A stretch of DNA of 50,353 nt from the NCBI GenBank assembly GCA_903954065.1, contig CAJBME010000164.1, forward strand, positions 1 to 50,353. Reading direction: 5' to 3'. The position numbers were made by a program, and so were the translations under genes. Each line of letters starts with the position of its first letter. The first letter of the stretch is position 1. Of this stretch, positions 23,331-32,737 are shown in pieces. This stretch comes from an uncultured bacterium (GTDB lineage Bacteria > Verrucomicrobiota > Verrucomicrobiia > Verrucomicrobiales > V1-33). The notes under the pieces were generated by a model that saw only the letters and a program-made list of their open reading frames with translations, was not told where the DNA came from and ran no database searches.

Positions 23331-26300
23331 GGGTGGATGCGCTGGTTGTTCGATTTGATGACAATACCCTCACTGGCTTGCTGCAGAGGACTGGCGGCCC
23401 CGTCTGGAACCTCCCAGATGTACATCTCGCCGGCATCGTAGCGCCGCTCCAGTTCAGCACGGATCGCCCTTCGATTCGGCTGACCGTTAGATTGATAAAT
23501 CACGTCACATCCGACCGCGTTGTTTTTAAGGTCGATGGTGCTGTTAAATGCCTGCTGTCGCCCATCGTATCGATTTGTATATTCATGGCCTTGCGAGATC
23601 ATGCTGACGTCATTCGGTGTCACAAATCCTGTTGATGCAGAAAGCGAACACCAATAAGCATGCCGCATGGCATCTTGTTTCGGCCCGACCGGGTACAATG
23701 CGCCGAAATCAATGGCTTCTTGGCGGTTGGCCAGCATCACCGGAGCTGCATTGGGAGCGAGAAGAGCGGCTTCCGCCTGACTGAGCAGACCGACACGCTG
23801 CACGACAATGTGCACTTTGAACTGAACGCCACCCATGGTGATGAGGATTTCCTTGGTCCCCGCCGACACTCCAGCCCATTTCACCGGTGCCTCCAGCGTA
23901 TTGCCACCATACGCATGACCGGGGATGGACCAGGTGATGAAATTCGGCGGCAAGGTGGCGGCCGGCAGCGGGAGCCGAACTTTTACCACCGCTGGCTCAT
24001 TCGGCCAGAGCGAGAACAGATTAGACGCATTATACTTCGCTGGTGCATGCGCGTATTTAGGGGCGCTTCCCTCCGGCCCGCCCACGGTTTGATGGACTTT
24101 GATTTCGAGCGGCAGCAGTCTGTCGAACTGATGGATTTCAAAAAAAGTGGGAGAGGGGTAACCCGTCGGAAGGGTGGGAGCGACCGCCGTCAGCGGCGTA
24201 GTGGTCTGAGGATTCAAGCTGAGAATCGGACCCGATTGGGAGCCTTTGGCGAGAGTCAGGGTGACCGGCTCGAGGGTGAAGGCATTTTCCTCAAGCGGGT
24301 AGCCGGTGACGGGCGAGGCTGAAGAGGTCAGAAAACGGGACGTCTGGGCGGATCGGCCACGAAACCGGAGAAACGTGACAGAGACATCCTTGGGGGCGCC
24401 GTTCGGCAAGGCGGAGCGCAGGCGGAAGGTGGGAACAAAACGGGTGACCTCATGGACGACACCAGTCGAGATGGCGGCTGCCCCCCATCGCTGGCTGGCG
24501 CGCCCGTGATCTTTTTCGAAAAATCCGGCCGTGTGCGCCGCCTTGACTTGCGCCTGCCATTGTGCGGCCCATTCCGTCGTTCGGGGCTGGGCCAGCAGCG
24601 TGGTCAGCTGCTCCACAGGCAACGTCAGCCCCTGCATCATCGGCTGAAACCGAAGCCTCCCATGGGCGGACAAATCATCCTGATGAGTACTGATCGAGAG
24701 CAGGGAGGGATTGACCCGCGCCGCTGGTCGAAATGGCGTATGAGCGCCGAGCGTGTTCTTGAGAGTCAGACAGAAATCTTCAAGTCCGGCCGGGTCGGTT
24801 ACCGTAGCGGGCAGTTGCGGCTGCATAAAGGTATCCGACGCTTCGTTCATCGAATCCAGCCCCCACGAAGCATCGGCTCTCGAATAAAAGTAATTGCCCG
24901 GCTTCAACTCAAAATAACTCCATCCCTGTTCGATGTACCATGGTTCAGCGGCGCTGGGTTGGTGCAGGCCGGATGGGAATTGGCCGCTGGCGTCCGGTGG
25001 GATGACTCCCCAGACATCTGGATGACCGTCGCCATCAGAGTCGGTGCGAGCCGGATCTGAACCAGTGGCCAGTTCCCAAGCGTCGGGCACCCCATCGCCA
25101 TCGCTATCTGCATGAATGGGAGACGTGCCGGCCACGGCTTCCACTTGATTACTCAAGCCGTCACCATCCGGATCGCCCTCCGGATCGACCGTCAATCCAC
25201 CAAAATGGCGCATGGCCCATCCATCGGCGATTCCATCGTTGTTGACGTCCGGATTGAGCCAATGCAGGCCTAGGGTCAGCCGCTCATGCAGATCGGACAG
25301 CCCATCGCCATCGGCATCATGGCCGCTGAAGATCGATTCCGGGCGGTCGGGCTGCCCGCCATAGAACAATTCTTGAGTCAGGGTGTAGGCATCGCCATCG
25401 GCGTTATTCGTAGGAATGGCATGGTGGGGAGTCGGGAACGAGGCGGTGACGGGATGGGTGTGCGCCAGAGTAGTCAACGCGTCGTGAGAGGAGAAGGCCA
25501 GAGCGAGCGATTCAAACCAATCCGGCAGCGAGTCATTATCCGCGTCGCGGGGCTCATCGCACCCGCGCATGAGGGTAAACTTCCCACTGACGGCCACGGG
25601 CCGGACGTCATTGTCCATGTCCGTCAGAGGACGGATGAACGAGGCGGATGATCCGGGCTCGATTCCCCCGCTCAAGGAGGATGTATCCGAAGCCGGGCGA
25701 ACCGGCGAGGCCAGGTGGATGCCATCGAAGACCAGCAGCGGAGAGCCGAGCTGGTTGCGGCGGGCGACGGACGACTCCAATGGGGAAGAAATGGCATCCG
25801 GGGCCGCCAGCAGGCAGCCATGCAACTGGCGGGGGCCAACGAGGGTGGGAGAGGCGGGTCGGACGAGCCCGTCACTGAAAATCGAGTTAATCAGCCATGG
25901 TGTCGTCAGCACAGCCGCATGGATGTTGGCGGCCACGCTGGATTGGTTACCGGTGAACGTTGTGTGCACGAACCGCGGGGCACTGGAGTGGGCCGGCACA
26001 GAAGGATTGGCCGCCAATGGCACCTGCCAAAAGACCGCCACCGCCCCACCTCGACCGCCACTCGCATCGGACTGGTTTTCCGTGAACGCACAATTGGTGA
26101 GCAGAGGAGACGCATCGGCGATGGCGACCGCTCCCCCCCGCGAGCCGGCTTGATTGAGCCGGAACTGGCTGGCTATAAACTGGGCGATTCTCGAGGAATG
26201 ACCCATGGCTGACGTCGTCACAGAGGCCGGATGAGCGAGAAAAACCGCTCCTCCCTCGCCCGTGAAGCCGTTGCTCCCGGCGAGATTTCCAATGAATTTC

Positions 26301-29300
26301 GCGGCCGTCGCGATGAAAGGAGCATTTTCGCTATAAACGGCTCCGCCTCGTTCCAACGCGGAGTTGAATTCCATGACTGTTCCCTCTCCGACAGCAGGGG
26401 GATAATAAGCCGAAGGGGACAAAATGGCCAGTCCACCGCCATGGCGTTGGGCCATATTGTGATCGAGCCGAGTCTGGGTCAGAGCGAAATAACTGGCATA
26501 GGCGCACACGGCACCGCCCTGACCTGAGGAGGCATTCACGCCAGTGGCGGCATTGTAGGCCAGGCGCGATTGGTGAATGGAAGCAAAACTGTAGGAAACG
26601 CTTCCTACAGGAGCGAGATTCAGCAGCGAAATAGCCCCTCCCTGCGGCGCCTCATTACCCGAGAGCACGCAGTGGACCAGCGTCAAACCCGCCCCCACCA
26701 CATGAATCGCCCCGCCCGACGTCGTGGCCCGGTTCGCGTTGAGGAAGCAACGCTCCAGCACCAGTTTGCCGTAACCCGGCATGCCGGCGACGCGAACAGC
26801 TCCGCCCAGATCGCTCCAGCCCCGGCGCAAGGTGAGGTTTTGCAAAGTGACCCGGGTCCAGATTGATTTAGCCGAAAGCCCGAGATCGAAACATCGGGTA
26901 GCGGCCCCAGCATCGAGCGTCACTCGGCCGGCTCCGTTGAGACCGCGGATAGTTTTAGTATCCAGGGAGAGCGTGGACGTGAGAGCGGTCGTGGCGAGAT
27001 GGGGCGTCCACACCCATGTTTCGGCGAGTTTGAGATTCGTGTTGAGAAGCCCAGCGTAGGATCCGTCCAGCAGAACGATGCGACAGTGCGGGGCGCAAGC
27101 CAGAATCGCGCGTTTAATCGATTTAAACGGATGGCTGATTCCACCTTGGAGCGCGGGGGCCGGGGTTCCGGCAGGCGCATTGGGACCAGGATGCCAGTCC
27201 CGGCCTGCGACTGGATGGACATAGACGACGGCCGCCTTCAGCGAAGCCGCACTGGACGGGTCGGTTTTATCGATCCATTCCTCGTAGTTCGAATACCCAT
27301 CCTGATCCGCGTCGGCGTCGGCATCAGTCGCATTCTGGGATTGCAGCGCATAGCGCTTTTCCCAGTCATCTGACATCCCATCGCCATCCGAATCTGGCTG
27401 TTGTTCGAAGGCGCCTCGATCCACTATAACCCCTGGGGTTCCGCCGGGCGCATCCCAGCGCGGGTTGTGGAAAAAGTCGGGGAGTAGGGAGTGGGCCGGG
27501 TTGGATGAATCCAGAGCGCTTGTTGAGGTTGGCAGCAGCGCACCTTCCCGGAAGCCGGGATCAGCGCCATTGTTACCCACACCGGCGGGCCCAGTCGCCA
27601 GGGTCCAGCCCGAAAAAGTCGAGTAATCAATGGTGTGCGTGCCGCTGGCCAGATGCGAATGCGTGACGCCGCCGGCTGAATTGTTCCAGAAAATGCATCC
27701 ACTGGCATTGAACAGGGAAGCCGTGGAAGCCCCGAAAAAAGCCCCACCACCACTAGCGGCCGCCGCGGAATTACCGGCCACGGTACACTGCCGCACCTCC
27801 GCATCAGCCCCGTCCAAAGCGCTCAACGCACCTCCGCGCCACGCCACATTTTTTTGAAAGACACAACTCTCAAAAAGAACCGGCTGCACCGTGACTCCGC
27901 GCACACAAAACGCTCCGCCGTCAGCCTCGGCCGCACACACCTCAAAATGGCTGCGGCGAACTAAGACCTGCGTACCGCCCTCCGCCAAGACCGCGCCCCC
28001 ATCACCCACCGCCTCACAACGCTCAAACCAACAATCGTCAATCGTCAAGGAGGCACCATGAGCATAGATGGCACCTCCATCATCCACGGCATCGCAAGAA
28101 GAAAAACGACACTGGCGCACCACCACCTCGCCAACAGTACCCACCACACGCAAGACCGCACCGTCCTCCCCACGGCAATTTTCAAAGGATATGTTTTCGC
28201 ATACCAAGACCGGTGACGAAAAAGCACCGGGAATAGTGACCGTGGCAAAGGTGGCGGCACCTTGCAGATCGACCCGCGCCGCATTGACCCCTATCAGATG
28301 CAATCGCCGGGTCATCATGAGCCCGCCGTTATCAAACGTCGGTGGAGCATTTTCCGCGGCGGCGCTGGCATTAAAGTGCGTCAGCGGGCCGCCTTCCCCA
28401 CGGATGACCACCCGTCCGCCATCAGAGAGCCGGGTCGACCGGAGGGCAGCCCCGATCGTGCGATAGGGCGTTTGAAAATCACCCGTTTGCAGGCCAGTGT
28501 GATCCGCCTTGATATAAACCACATTGGTCAACGACCCGACCGGTGGCACGCTGATGTTGCCATCGCCCTGCCCTTGGCTCTCAGCCACATTGGAGAACCC
28601 ATCCGCATCCAAGTCCCAGGATGCATCGAGACGAGAGCCAGGATCAAGCCCGTGCTCAATTTCCGTGGCATCACCCATGCCATCGCCGTCGGAGTCAGGA
28701 TGTGTCGGGAGACTGCCATAAAAGTATTCTGAGATCTTGGGGACACGATCAAGATCATCATCGGCGGCGCGATCCGACGTCATAACGGCCACGCTCCGCG
28801 GCAGAGCCGGATCAACGGGAGCGTCATGGCTTGCCTCCCACACGTCGGGCAGGGCGTCGCGATCGGCGTCAGCATACAGGGGGTTTTCGGCGGAAGCGAA
28901 GACATCATCGAGCAGCATGGCAGCGAGAGCGCCATCCGCGGGGGCCATGCCCGGCCGGTGCTGCAGGCGCAGCTCGGGACCGGTAGCCGCGCGATCGAGC
29001 GCCAGTTCGACGCCCGCCAGGATGTGATTGACCCACACATCATACGTTCCAGCCACGAGGTCACGCCGGATTGTCAGCCGCAACCAATCCTTGGCCCGCC
29101 CTCCTGTGTCCTCGAGGTCGTAGTCCGCCGGGCGGCCCGCTCGCCCGCCCAGACGCACCCAGAGCGTCTGCTGTTGGGGAGCCCTGTTTAAAGCTAGGAT
29201 GGCATAACGATTCCCCTGCCGCTGAAACAAAAAATGCGCGCCATCCAGATACAAGACACCGGAGCTCTCGGTGGGCTGCCCTGCCGCGGCCTGACCCGGC

Positions 29301-29626
29301 GGATGCACCGCCAGCGTGCGCGCCACCGGTTTAATCCACAGGTCAATAAACCCGGGGGCATCTCCCATAATGACCGCGGGGATACTGACTTCAGGGACCG
29401 CGTCAGTGAGCGGAGGACTCAGCAACAAGGATCGCTCGCCCGTAAAAGAATCCACATCAGTGACGGCCGCCACCGCGCCGACACTCTGCCACGGTGCCGG
29501 GAGCCCGCCTGCCGACACCGGCGTCTCAAAGGTTTGCCGCGGAAGGCCGGCCCAAACCGGCATGAGAGCAAGAAAAAAGGCGGCGCAAAAAATAACCGCA
29601 CGATGGAGTAAGGAAACGGGAGGCAT
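23327..29626 (-). CDS. Giant secreted beta-helix protein with TSP3 repeats and toxin-like C-terminus
   Basis: 2,099 residues. Signal peptide 1-26 (V-W-A); ConA/LamG-like region about 30-245; TSP3-type D-x-D-x-D-G calcium repeats at about 251-350, 745-795 and 1360-1545; two parallel beta-helix blocks at about 365-740 and 800-1345 with 14 G-G-A/G motifs and F-x-x-N motifs (F-Q-K-N, F-W-N-N, F-I-G-N, F-R-L-N, F-T-E-N, F-T-G-N); an unassigned beta-rich region about 1546-1950; and a C-terminal domain about 1950-2099 with R-H-A-Y-W (1988-1992), G-H-E (2013-2015) and D-L-K-N-N-A-V-G (2032-2039), resembling DUF6973 of polymorphic toxins. Secreted or surface-displayed. It is the middle gene of three; the downstream gene overlaps its stop. 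Confidence 0.88.
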   Translation of the reverse strand: MPPVSLLHRAVIFCAAFFLALMPVWAGLPRQTFETPVSAGGLPAPWQSVGAVAAVTDVDSFTGERSLLLSPPLTDAVPEVSIPAVIMGDAPGFIDLWIKPVARTLAVHPPGQAAAGQPTESSGVLYLDGAHFLFQRQGNRYAILALNRAPQQQTLWVRLGGRAGRPADYDLEDTGGRAKDWLRLTIRRDLVAGTYDVWVNHILAGVELALDRAATGPELRLQHRPGMAPADGALAAMLLDDVFASAENPLYADADRDALPDVWEASHDAPVDPALPRSVAVMTSDRAADDDLDRVPKISEYFYGSLPTHPDSDGDGMGDATEIEHGLDPGSRLDASWDLDADGFSNVAESQGQGDGNISVPPVGSLTNVVYIKADHTGLQTGDFQTPYRTIGAALRSTRLSDGGRVVIRGEGGPLTHFNASAAAENAPPTFDNGGLMMTRRLHLIGVNAARVDLQGAATFATVTIPGAFSSPVLVCENISFENCRGEDGAVLRVVGTVGEVVVRQCRFSSCDAVDDGGAIYAHGASLTIDDCWFERCEAVGDGGAVLAEGGTQVLVRRSHFEVCAAEADGGAFCVRGVTVQPVLFESCVFQKNVAWRGGALSALDGADAEVRQCTVAGNSAAAASGGGAFFGASTASLFNASGCIFWNNSAGGVTHSHLASGTHTIDYSTFSGWTLATGPAGVGNNGADPGFREGALLPTSTSALDSSNPAHSLLPDFFHNPRWDAPGGTPGVIVDRGAFEQQPDSDGDGMSDDWEKRYALQSQNATDADADADQDGYSNYEEWIDKTDPSSAASLKAAVVYVHPVAGRDWHPGPNAPAGTPAPALQGGISHPFKSIKRAILACAPHCRIVLLDGSYAGLLNTNLKLAETWVWTPHLATTALTSTLSLDTKTIRGLNGAGRVTLDAGAATRCFDLGLSAKSIWTRVTLQNLTLRRGWSDLGGAVRVAGMPGYGKLVLERCFLNANRATTSGGAIHVVGAGLTLVHCVLSGNEAPQGGAISLLNLAPVGSVSYSFASIHQSRLAYNAATGVNASSGQGGAVCAYASYFALTQTRLDHNMAQRHGGGLAILSPSAYYPPAVGEGTVMEFNSALERGGAVYSENAPFIATAAKFIGNLAGSNGFTGEGGAVFLAHPASVTTSAMGHSSRIAQFIASQFRLNQAGSRGGAVAIADASPLLTNCAFTENQSDASGGRGGAVAVFWQVPLAANPSVPAHSSAPRFVHTTFTGNQSSVAANIHAAVLTTPWLINSIFSDGLVRPASPTLVGPRQLHGCLLAAPDAISSPLESSVARRNQLGSPLLVFDGIHLASPVRPASDTSSLSGGIEPGSSASFIRPLTDMDNDVRPVAVSGKFTLMRGCDEPRDADNDSLPDWFESLALAFSSHDALTTLAHTHPVTASFPTPHHAIPTNNADGDAYTLTQELFYGGQPDRPESIFSGHDADGDGLSDLHERLTLGLHWLNPDVNNDGIADGWAMRHFGGLTVDPEGDPDGDGLSNQVEAVAGTSPIHADSDGDGVPDAWELATGSDPARTDSDGDGHPDVWGVIPPDASGQFPSGLHQPSAAEPWYIEQGWSYFELKPGNYFYSRADASWGLDSMNEASDTFMQPQLPATVTDPAGLEDFCLTLKNTLGAHTPFRPAARVNPSLLSISTHQDDLSAHGRLRFQPMMQGLTLPVEQLTTLLAQPRTTEWAAQWQAQVKAAHTAGFFEKDHGRASQRWGAAAISTGVVHEVTRFVPTFRLRSALPNGAPKDVSVTFLRFRGRSAQTSRFLTSSASPVTGYPLEENAFTLEPVTLTLAKGSQSGPILSLNPQTTTPLTAVAPTLPTGYPSPTFFEIHQFDRLLPLEIKVHQTVGGPEGSAPKYAHAPAKYNASNLFSLWPNEPAVVKVRLPLPAATLPPNFITWSIPGHAYGGNTLEAPVKWAGVSAGTKEILITMGGVQFKVHIVVQRVGLLSQAEAALLAPNAAPVMLANRQEAIDFGALYPVGPKQDAMRHAYWCSLSASTGFVTPNDVSMISQGHEYTNRYDGRQQAFNSTIDLKNNAVGCDVIYQSNGQPNRRAIRAELERRYDAGEMYIWEVPDGAASPLQQASEGIVIKSNNQRIHP

Positions 29627-29738
29627 AATGAATGGAATGGAGGAATGGAGGTGAACTAACCGAAAAAAGAAAAACGACGGGGAAGAGAGGGATACGAGCC
29701 AAACTGACTGAAGCAGGGGGAAGCCACGGCCGCGTCGC

Positions 29739-30326
29739 TCACGGAATCAGCGGCGGCGCCGGCCAGCGGGCTTCCGCCTCCTCCAGCGAAAGCCCGTCCT
29801 TCACCAAGGCCTCGCGGATGGGGCTGAAGCGGTTTCGCTCGGTTACGACACGGGATCGCTCGGGACTTGCCTGACCCGGGGTATTGAGGGTTGGGAGAGC
29901 CGTGAGATCGGGCGCATTCTCGATGACGAAGTCACTGATTTGTTGCTCCAGAGCGGCCGCTTTGAGGATTTGCTCGTGATGGGATTCGGCAAAAGCGGCC
30001 AGGGCAGCGGCCACCTTGTGCTCGGGCAGGCCTTCGAGGGACGACTGTTGTGCGACGGCCAGTGTCTGCTGGCATGAAACCCATTCAAGGCGCAGCGCCT
30101 GCAGCTCCTGCAGTGCCTCTGGTTTTAGCCCGGAAATCTCCTGAGCGAGGGGTAATTGGAGGGGCGAAGGCGGGAAGGAAGGTGAACCGGTGTGCAGGGC
30201 ATGGGCATCGGCCTTGGACGACGGAAAGAAGTGATATCCCGCATATCTCAGTCCACCTAAAGAAGCGAGAGCTGCCAGAATGAGCAGAACAATAATGACC
30301 CGGGGAGGAATTGATTTTTTAGTCAT
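29739..30326 (-). CDS. Small membrane-anchored protein, first gene of the giant-protein operon
   Basis: 195 residues from the ATG at MTKKSIPPR (four codons inside a slightly longer frame). One N-terminal hydrophobic segment (about 9-28) is preceded by K-K and R, giving a signal-anchor with the rest outside the cytoplasm. Residues about 60-150 are predicted helical and Ala/Leu/Glu/Gln-rich, with a coiled-coil look. No family is recognised. It ends 112 bases before the start of the 2,099-residue gene on the same strand, so the two are probably cotranscribed; it could assist secretion or assembly, or sense envelope state. The heavy-metal-sensor-like helical layout is only a resemblance. Confidence 0.65.
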   Translation of the reverse strand: MTKKSIPPRVIIVLLILAALASLGGLRYAGYHFFPSSKADAHALHTGSPSFPPSPLQLPLAQEISGLKPEALQELQALRLEWVSCQQTLAVAQQSSLEGLPEHKVAAALAAFAESHHEQILKAAALEQQISDFVIENAPDLTALPTLNTPGQASPERSRVVTERNRFSPIREALVKDGLSLEEAEARWPAPPLIP

Positions 30327-30346
30327 CGAATTGAACATGTCTACCA

Positions 30347-30380
30347 GAACAATTGTTCACTGCAACACAAATAATCACAA
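30347..30380 (-). promoter_or_regulatory. Candidate promoter and 12-bp palindromic operator of the giant-protein operon
   Basis: On the minus strand, TTGTGA (30380-30375) and AACAAT (30357-30352) are separated by 17 bases, a fair sigma-70-like pair. The -10 lies inside the perfect palindrome GAACAATTGTTC (30347-30358), 21 bases before the start codon at 30326. A repressor bound there would block this promoter. The GAAC-N4-GTTC form also resembles Bacillus-type SOS boxes. Confidence 0.35.
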
Positions 30381-30516
30381 AAACATCATTTTGGGCTCAT
30401 CTGGGACGTGAGACGAGCGAACGGGGGGGTTGGTGGCCAGGTGGATGGGATTGGGAGCGATCGGCCGTTTGACACGCTGGCGGCCGCGCTCACAGTGAGC
30501 GACTCCTCGAGAAACT

Positions 30517-31746
30517 GTGGCTCTTATTGTGCAAAAATATGGCGGCACGTCCGTCGGAACCCCTGAGCGAATCAAGAACGTGGCCCGCCGCGTTCTTGAG
30601 ACCCAGCGTGAAGGCCATCAAGTGGTGGCTGTCGTCTCCGCGATGTCCGGGGTGACTGATGGGCTGATCAAGCTGGCGAGAGAGATCTCAACGGACCCTT
30701 CGGAGGCTGAAATGGATGTGTTACTGGCCACCGGAGAGCAGCAGACCATTGCACTTACGGCGATGGCTATCAATGCCTTGGGAGGAAAAGGCGCATCGGT
30801 AACGGGCGCCCAAGCCGGCATTCAAACGGACGGCGTGCACACCAAGGCCCGCATTGCCAACATTTCCCCGCAGCATGTCCATGATCTCCTTGACTCAGGA
30901 CACGTGGTCATTGTCGCGGGCTTTCAGGGGCAGACGAGTGGCGGACGCATCACGACTCTGGGGCGCGGGGGATCCGACTTAACGGCCATTGCGATGGCTG
31001 CGGCTCTCAAGGCTGATTTGTGTCAAATTTTCACGGATGTCGATGGTGTTTACACGTGTGACCCGAGGGTGGTGCCGGATGCGCGGCGCATCCCGGTTAT
31101 TAGTTATGAAGAGATGCTGGAGATGGCCAGCAGTGGATCCAAGGTCATGCAGAGCCGGTCGGTGGAATTTGCCAAAAAATTCGGTGTGAAGTTTGAAGTA
31201 CGCAACTCCATGAACGCCAATCCAGGAACCCTTGTCACGGAAGAAGATATGAGTATGGAATCCGTCGTCATCCGCGGCGTCAGCATTGAGCGCGATCAGG
31301 CAAAGATAACCATTCGCGGAGTGCCCGACCAACCCGGTAATGCGTCCCAGATCTTCATGGCCCTCGCTGCGGCGCATTTAAACATCGACATGATCGTCCA
31401 AAACGTCGGACTCGACGGCAAGGCGAACATATCTTTTACGCTGCACAAAAATGACCTCGCCAAAGCGACGTCGACGCTGAGTCCGGTGCTAGCGGCGCTG
31501 CCAGGGGTGATGCTTTCGGCGGACGATGGGATTGCCAAGTTGAGTGCGGTCGGCATCGGCATGCGCAGTCATTCCGGAGTCGCGGCGCACATGTTTGAAG
31601 CGCTGGGCCGTGCGGGCATCAACATTCAGATGATCACCACGTCGGAGATTAAAATTTCCGTCACCGTGGATCAGGATGTCATTGCGGAGGCGGCCCGCGT
31701 CGTTCACAAATCATTCAAGCTGAACGAAAGCTTTATTACTACATAA
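30517..31746 (+). CDS. lysC: Aspartate kinase
   Basis: 409 residues, GTG start. It phosphorylates aspartate, the first step to Lys, Thr, Met and diaminopimelate. The kinase domain has the N-terminal [26 protein letters not shown]-x-T-A and the [13 protein letters not shown] block. Two ACT domains follow (about 265-400, each with a V-P-D-Q-P-G-type or G-I-x-[14 protein letters not shown] segment), so feedback inhibition by end products is expected. Length matches the monofunctional class. murI follows 86 bases later on the same strand. DAP and D-Glu both feed peptidoglycan, which fits the pairing. Confidence 0.95.
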   Translation: MALIVQKYGGTSVGTPERIKNVARRVLETQREGHQVVAVVSAMSGVTDGLIKLAREISTDPSEAEMDVLLATGEQQTIALTAMAINALGGKGASVTGAQAGIQTDGVHTKARIANISPQHVHDLLDSGHVVIVAGFQGQTSGGRITTLGRGGSDLTAIAMAAALKADLCQIFTDVDGVYTCDPRVVPDARRIPVISYEEMLEMASSGSKVMQSRSVEFAKKFGVKFEVRNSMNANPGTLVTEEDMSMESVVIRGVSIERDQAKITIRGVPDQPGNASQIFMALAAAHLNIDMIVQNVGLDGKANISFTLHKNDLAKATSTLSPVLAALPGVMLSADDGIAKLSAVGIGMRSHSGVAAHMFEALGRAGINIQMITTSEIKISVTVDQDVIAEAARVVHKSFKLNESFITT

Positions 31747-31832
31747 TTTTCCTGACCTCCGGTCATAGACATTGCCAGCGGAAGTGGCCCGGCGGTGATT
31801 CAGCTAGCCTGTGAGGTGTTCTCTGCTCTTCC

Positions 31833-32675
31833 GTGTTCCGGTCTTCTCCTCAGCCTTATGTTCCGGGCCCTGCTGCGCCCGTGGGAATTTTTGATTCCGG
31901 GGTTGGTGGCCTCTCTGTGGCGAGGGAGCTGCGTGACCTGCTACCGCGGGAGCGTTTATTGTACATTGCTGATTCCAAGTATGTTCCTTACGGAAACAAG
32001 CCGCCTGAATTCATCATTGAGAGATCGAGATGTCTGGGGCGGCATCTCATTGCGCGCGGCGCCAAGGCGCTTGTCATCGCCTGCAACACGGCCACGGCGG
32101 CGGCGGCTCCAGCCCTCCGGGCCGAGTGGCCGCAGATCCCCATCATTGGGATGGAACCGGCGGTGAAGCCGGCGGTGGCAGCGAGTCGGCGCGGGGTGGT
32201 CGGAGTGTTGGCCACGGTGGGCACGCTGCAGAGCGCTCGTTTTGCCGCCTTGTTGGATGATTTTGCCAAAGATGTGCGGGTGGTAGTGCAGTCGGCTCCC
32301 GGATTGGCGGAGGCGGTGGAAAGCGGCGCTTTGTCCTCCTCGGAGACGCGCCAACTTGTCATTCGGTATGTGCAGCCACTGCTCGAGGCCGGGGTCGATG
32401 CCATTGTCCTCGGTTGCACTCACTATCCTTTTCTCAAGCCGCTGATTGCTGAGATCGCCGGGAACGGAGTGACCCTCATCGACACGGGCGCGGCGGTGGC
32501 CCGCCAAGTGCAGCGACGCTTGGCGGAGAGCCAGTTGTTAAATACCGGGGAGCCTGCGCCCGGAGAGGTATTAGAACACTTTTGGACGACCGGCGACGTG
32601 GCGGCGGGCCAGCGAGCTCTGACGATTTTATGGGGTGCCGGCGCCCTTCTCCGGTCGGACGATGAATTACGGTGA
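31833..32675 (+). CDS. murI: Glutamate racemase
   Basis: 280 residues, GTG start. Cofactor-independent racemase that makes D-glutamate for peptidoglycan. The proton relay residues are all visible: F-D-S-G-V-G-G (Asp21, Ser22), the first catalytic Cys in A-C-N-T-A (Cys84) and the second in G-C-T-H-Y-P (Cys195, with His197). Y-x-P-Y-G and the conserved D-T-G-A near the C-terminus are also present. The N-terminal dozen residues before P-V-G-I-F-D are low complexity. It follows lysC on the same strand and is convergent with the downstream regulator-methyltransferase gene. Confidence 0.95.
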   Translation: MFRSSPQPYVPGPAAPVGIFDSGVGGLSVARELRDLLPRERLLYIADSKYVPYGNKPPEFIIERSRCLGRHLIARGAKALVIACNTATAAAAPALRAEWPQIPIIGMEPAVKPAVAASRRGVVGVLATVGTLQSARFAALLDDFAKDVRVVVQSAPGLAEAVESGALSSSETRQLVIRYVQPLLEAGVDAIVLGCTHYPFLKPLIAEIAGNGVTLIDTGAAVARQVQRRLAESQLLNTGEPAPGEVLEHFWTTGDVAAGQRALTILWGAGALLRSDDELR

Positions 32676-32737
32676 ACCGCCCGGCGGCGGGTCTACCGGT
32701 AGATGCGTCGCTTTTCCCACTGTGCGGAAACCGCTGG

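Noticed and set aside
23660..26527. Several plus-strand open frames of 150-220 codons
   Set aside because: All are antisense to the giant protein gene and their translations show only mirrored repeat composition.
30347..30358. Verrucomicrobial LexA box
   Set aside because: From memory the motif in this phylum is TGTTC-N4-GAACA; the palindrome here is the reverse arrangement, GAAC-N4-GTTC. A plain operator is the safer reading.
32692..32703. Perfect palindrome TCTACCGGTAGA between murI and the regulator gene
   Set aside because: It is short and lies between convergent stops with no T-run and no second copy in the window, so it is not called a terminator or an operator.
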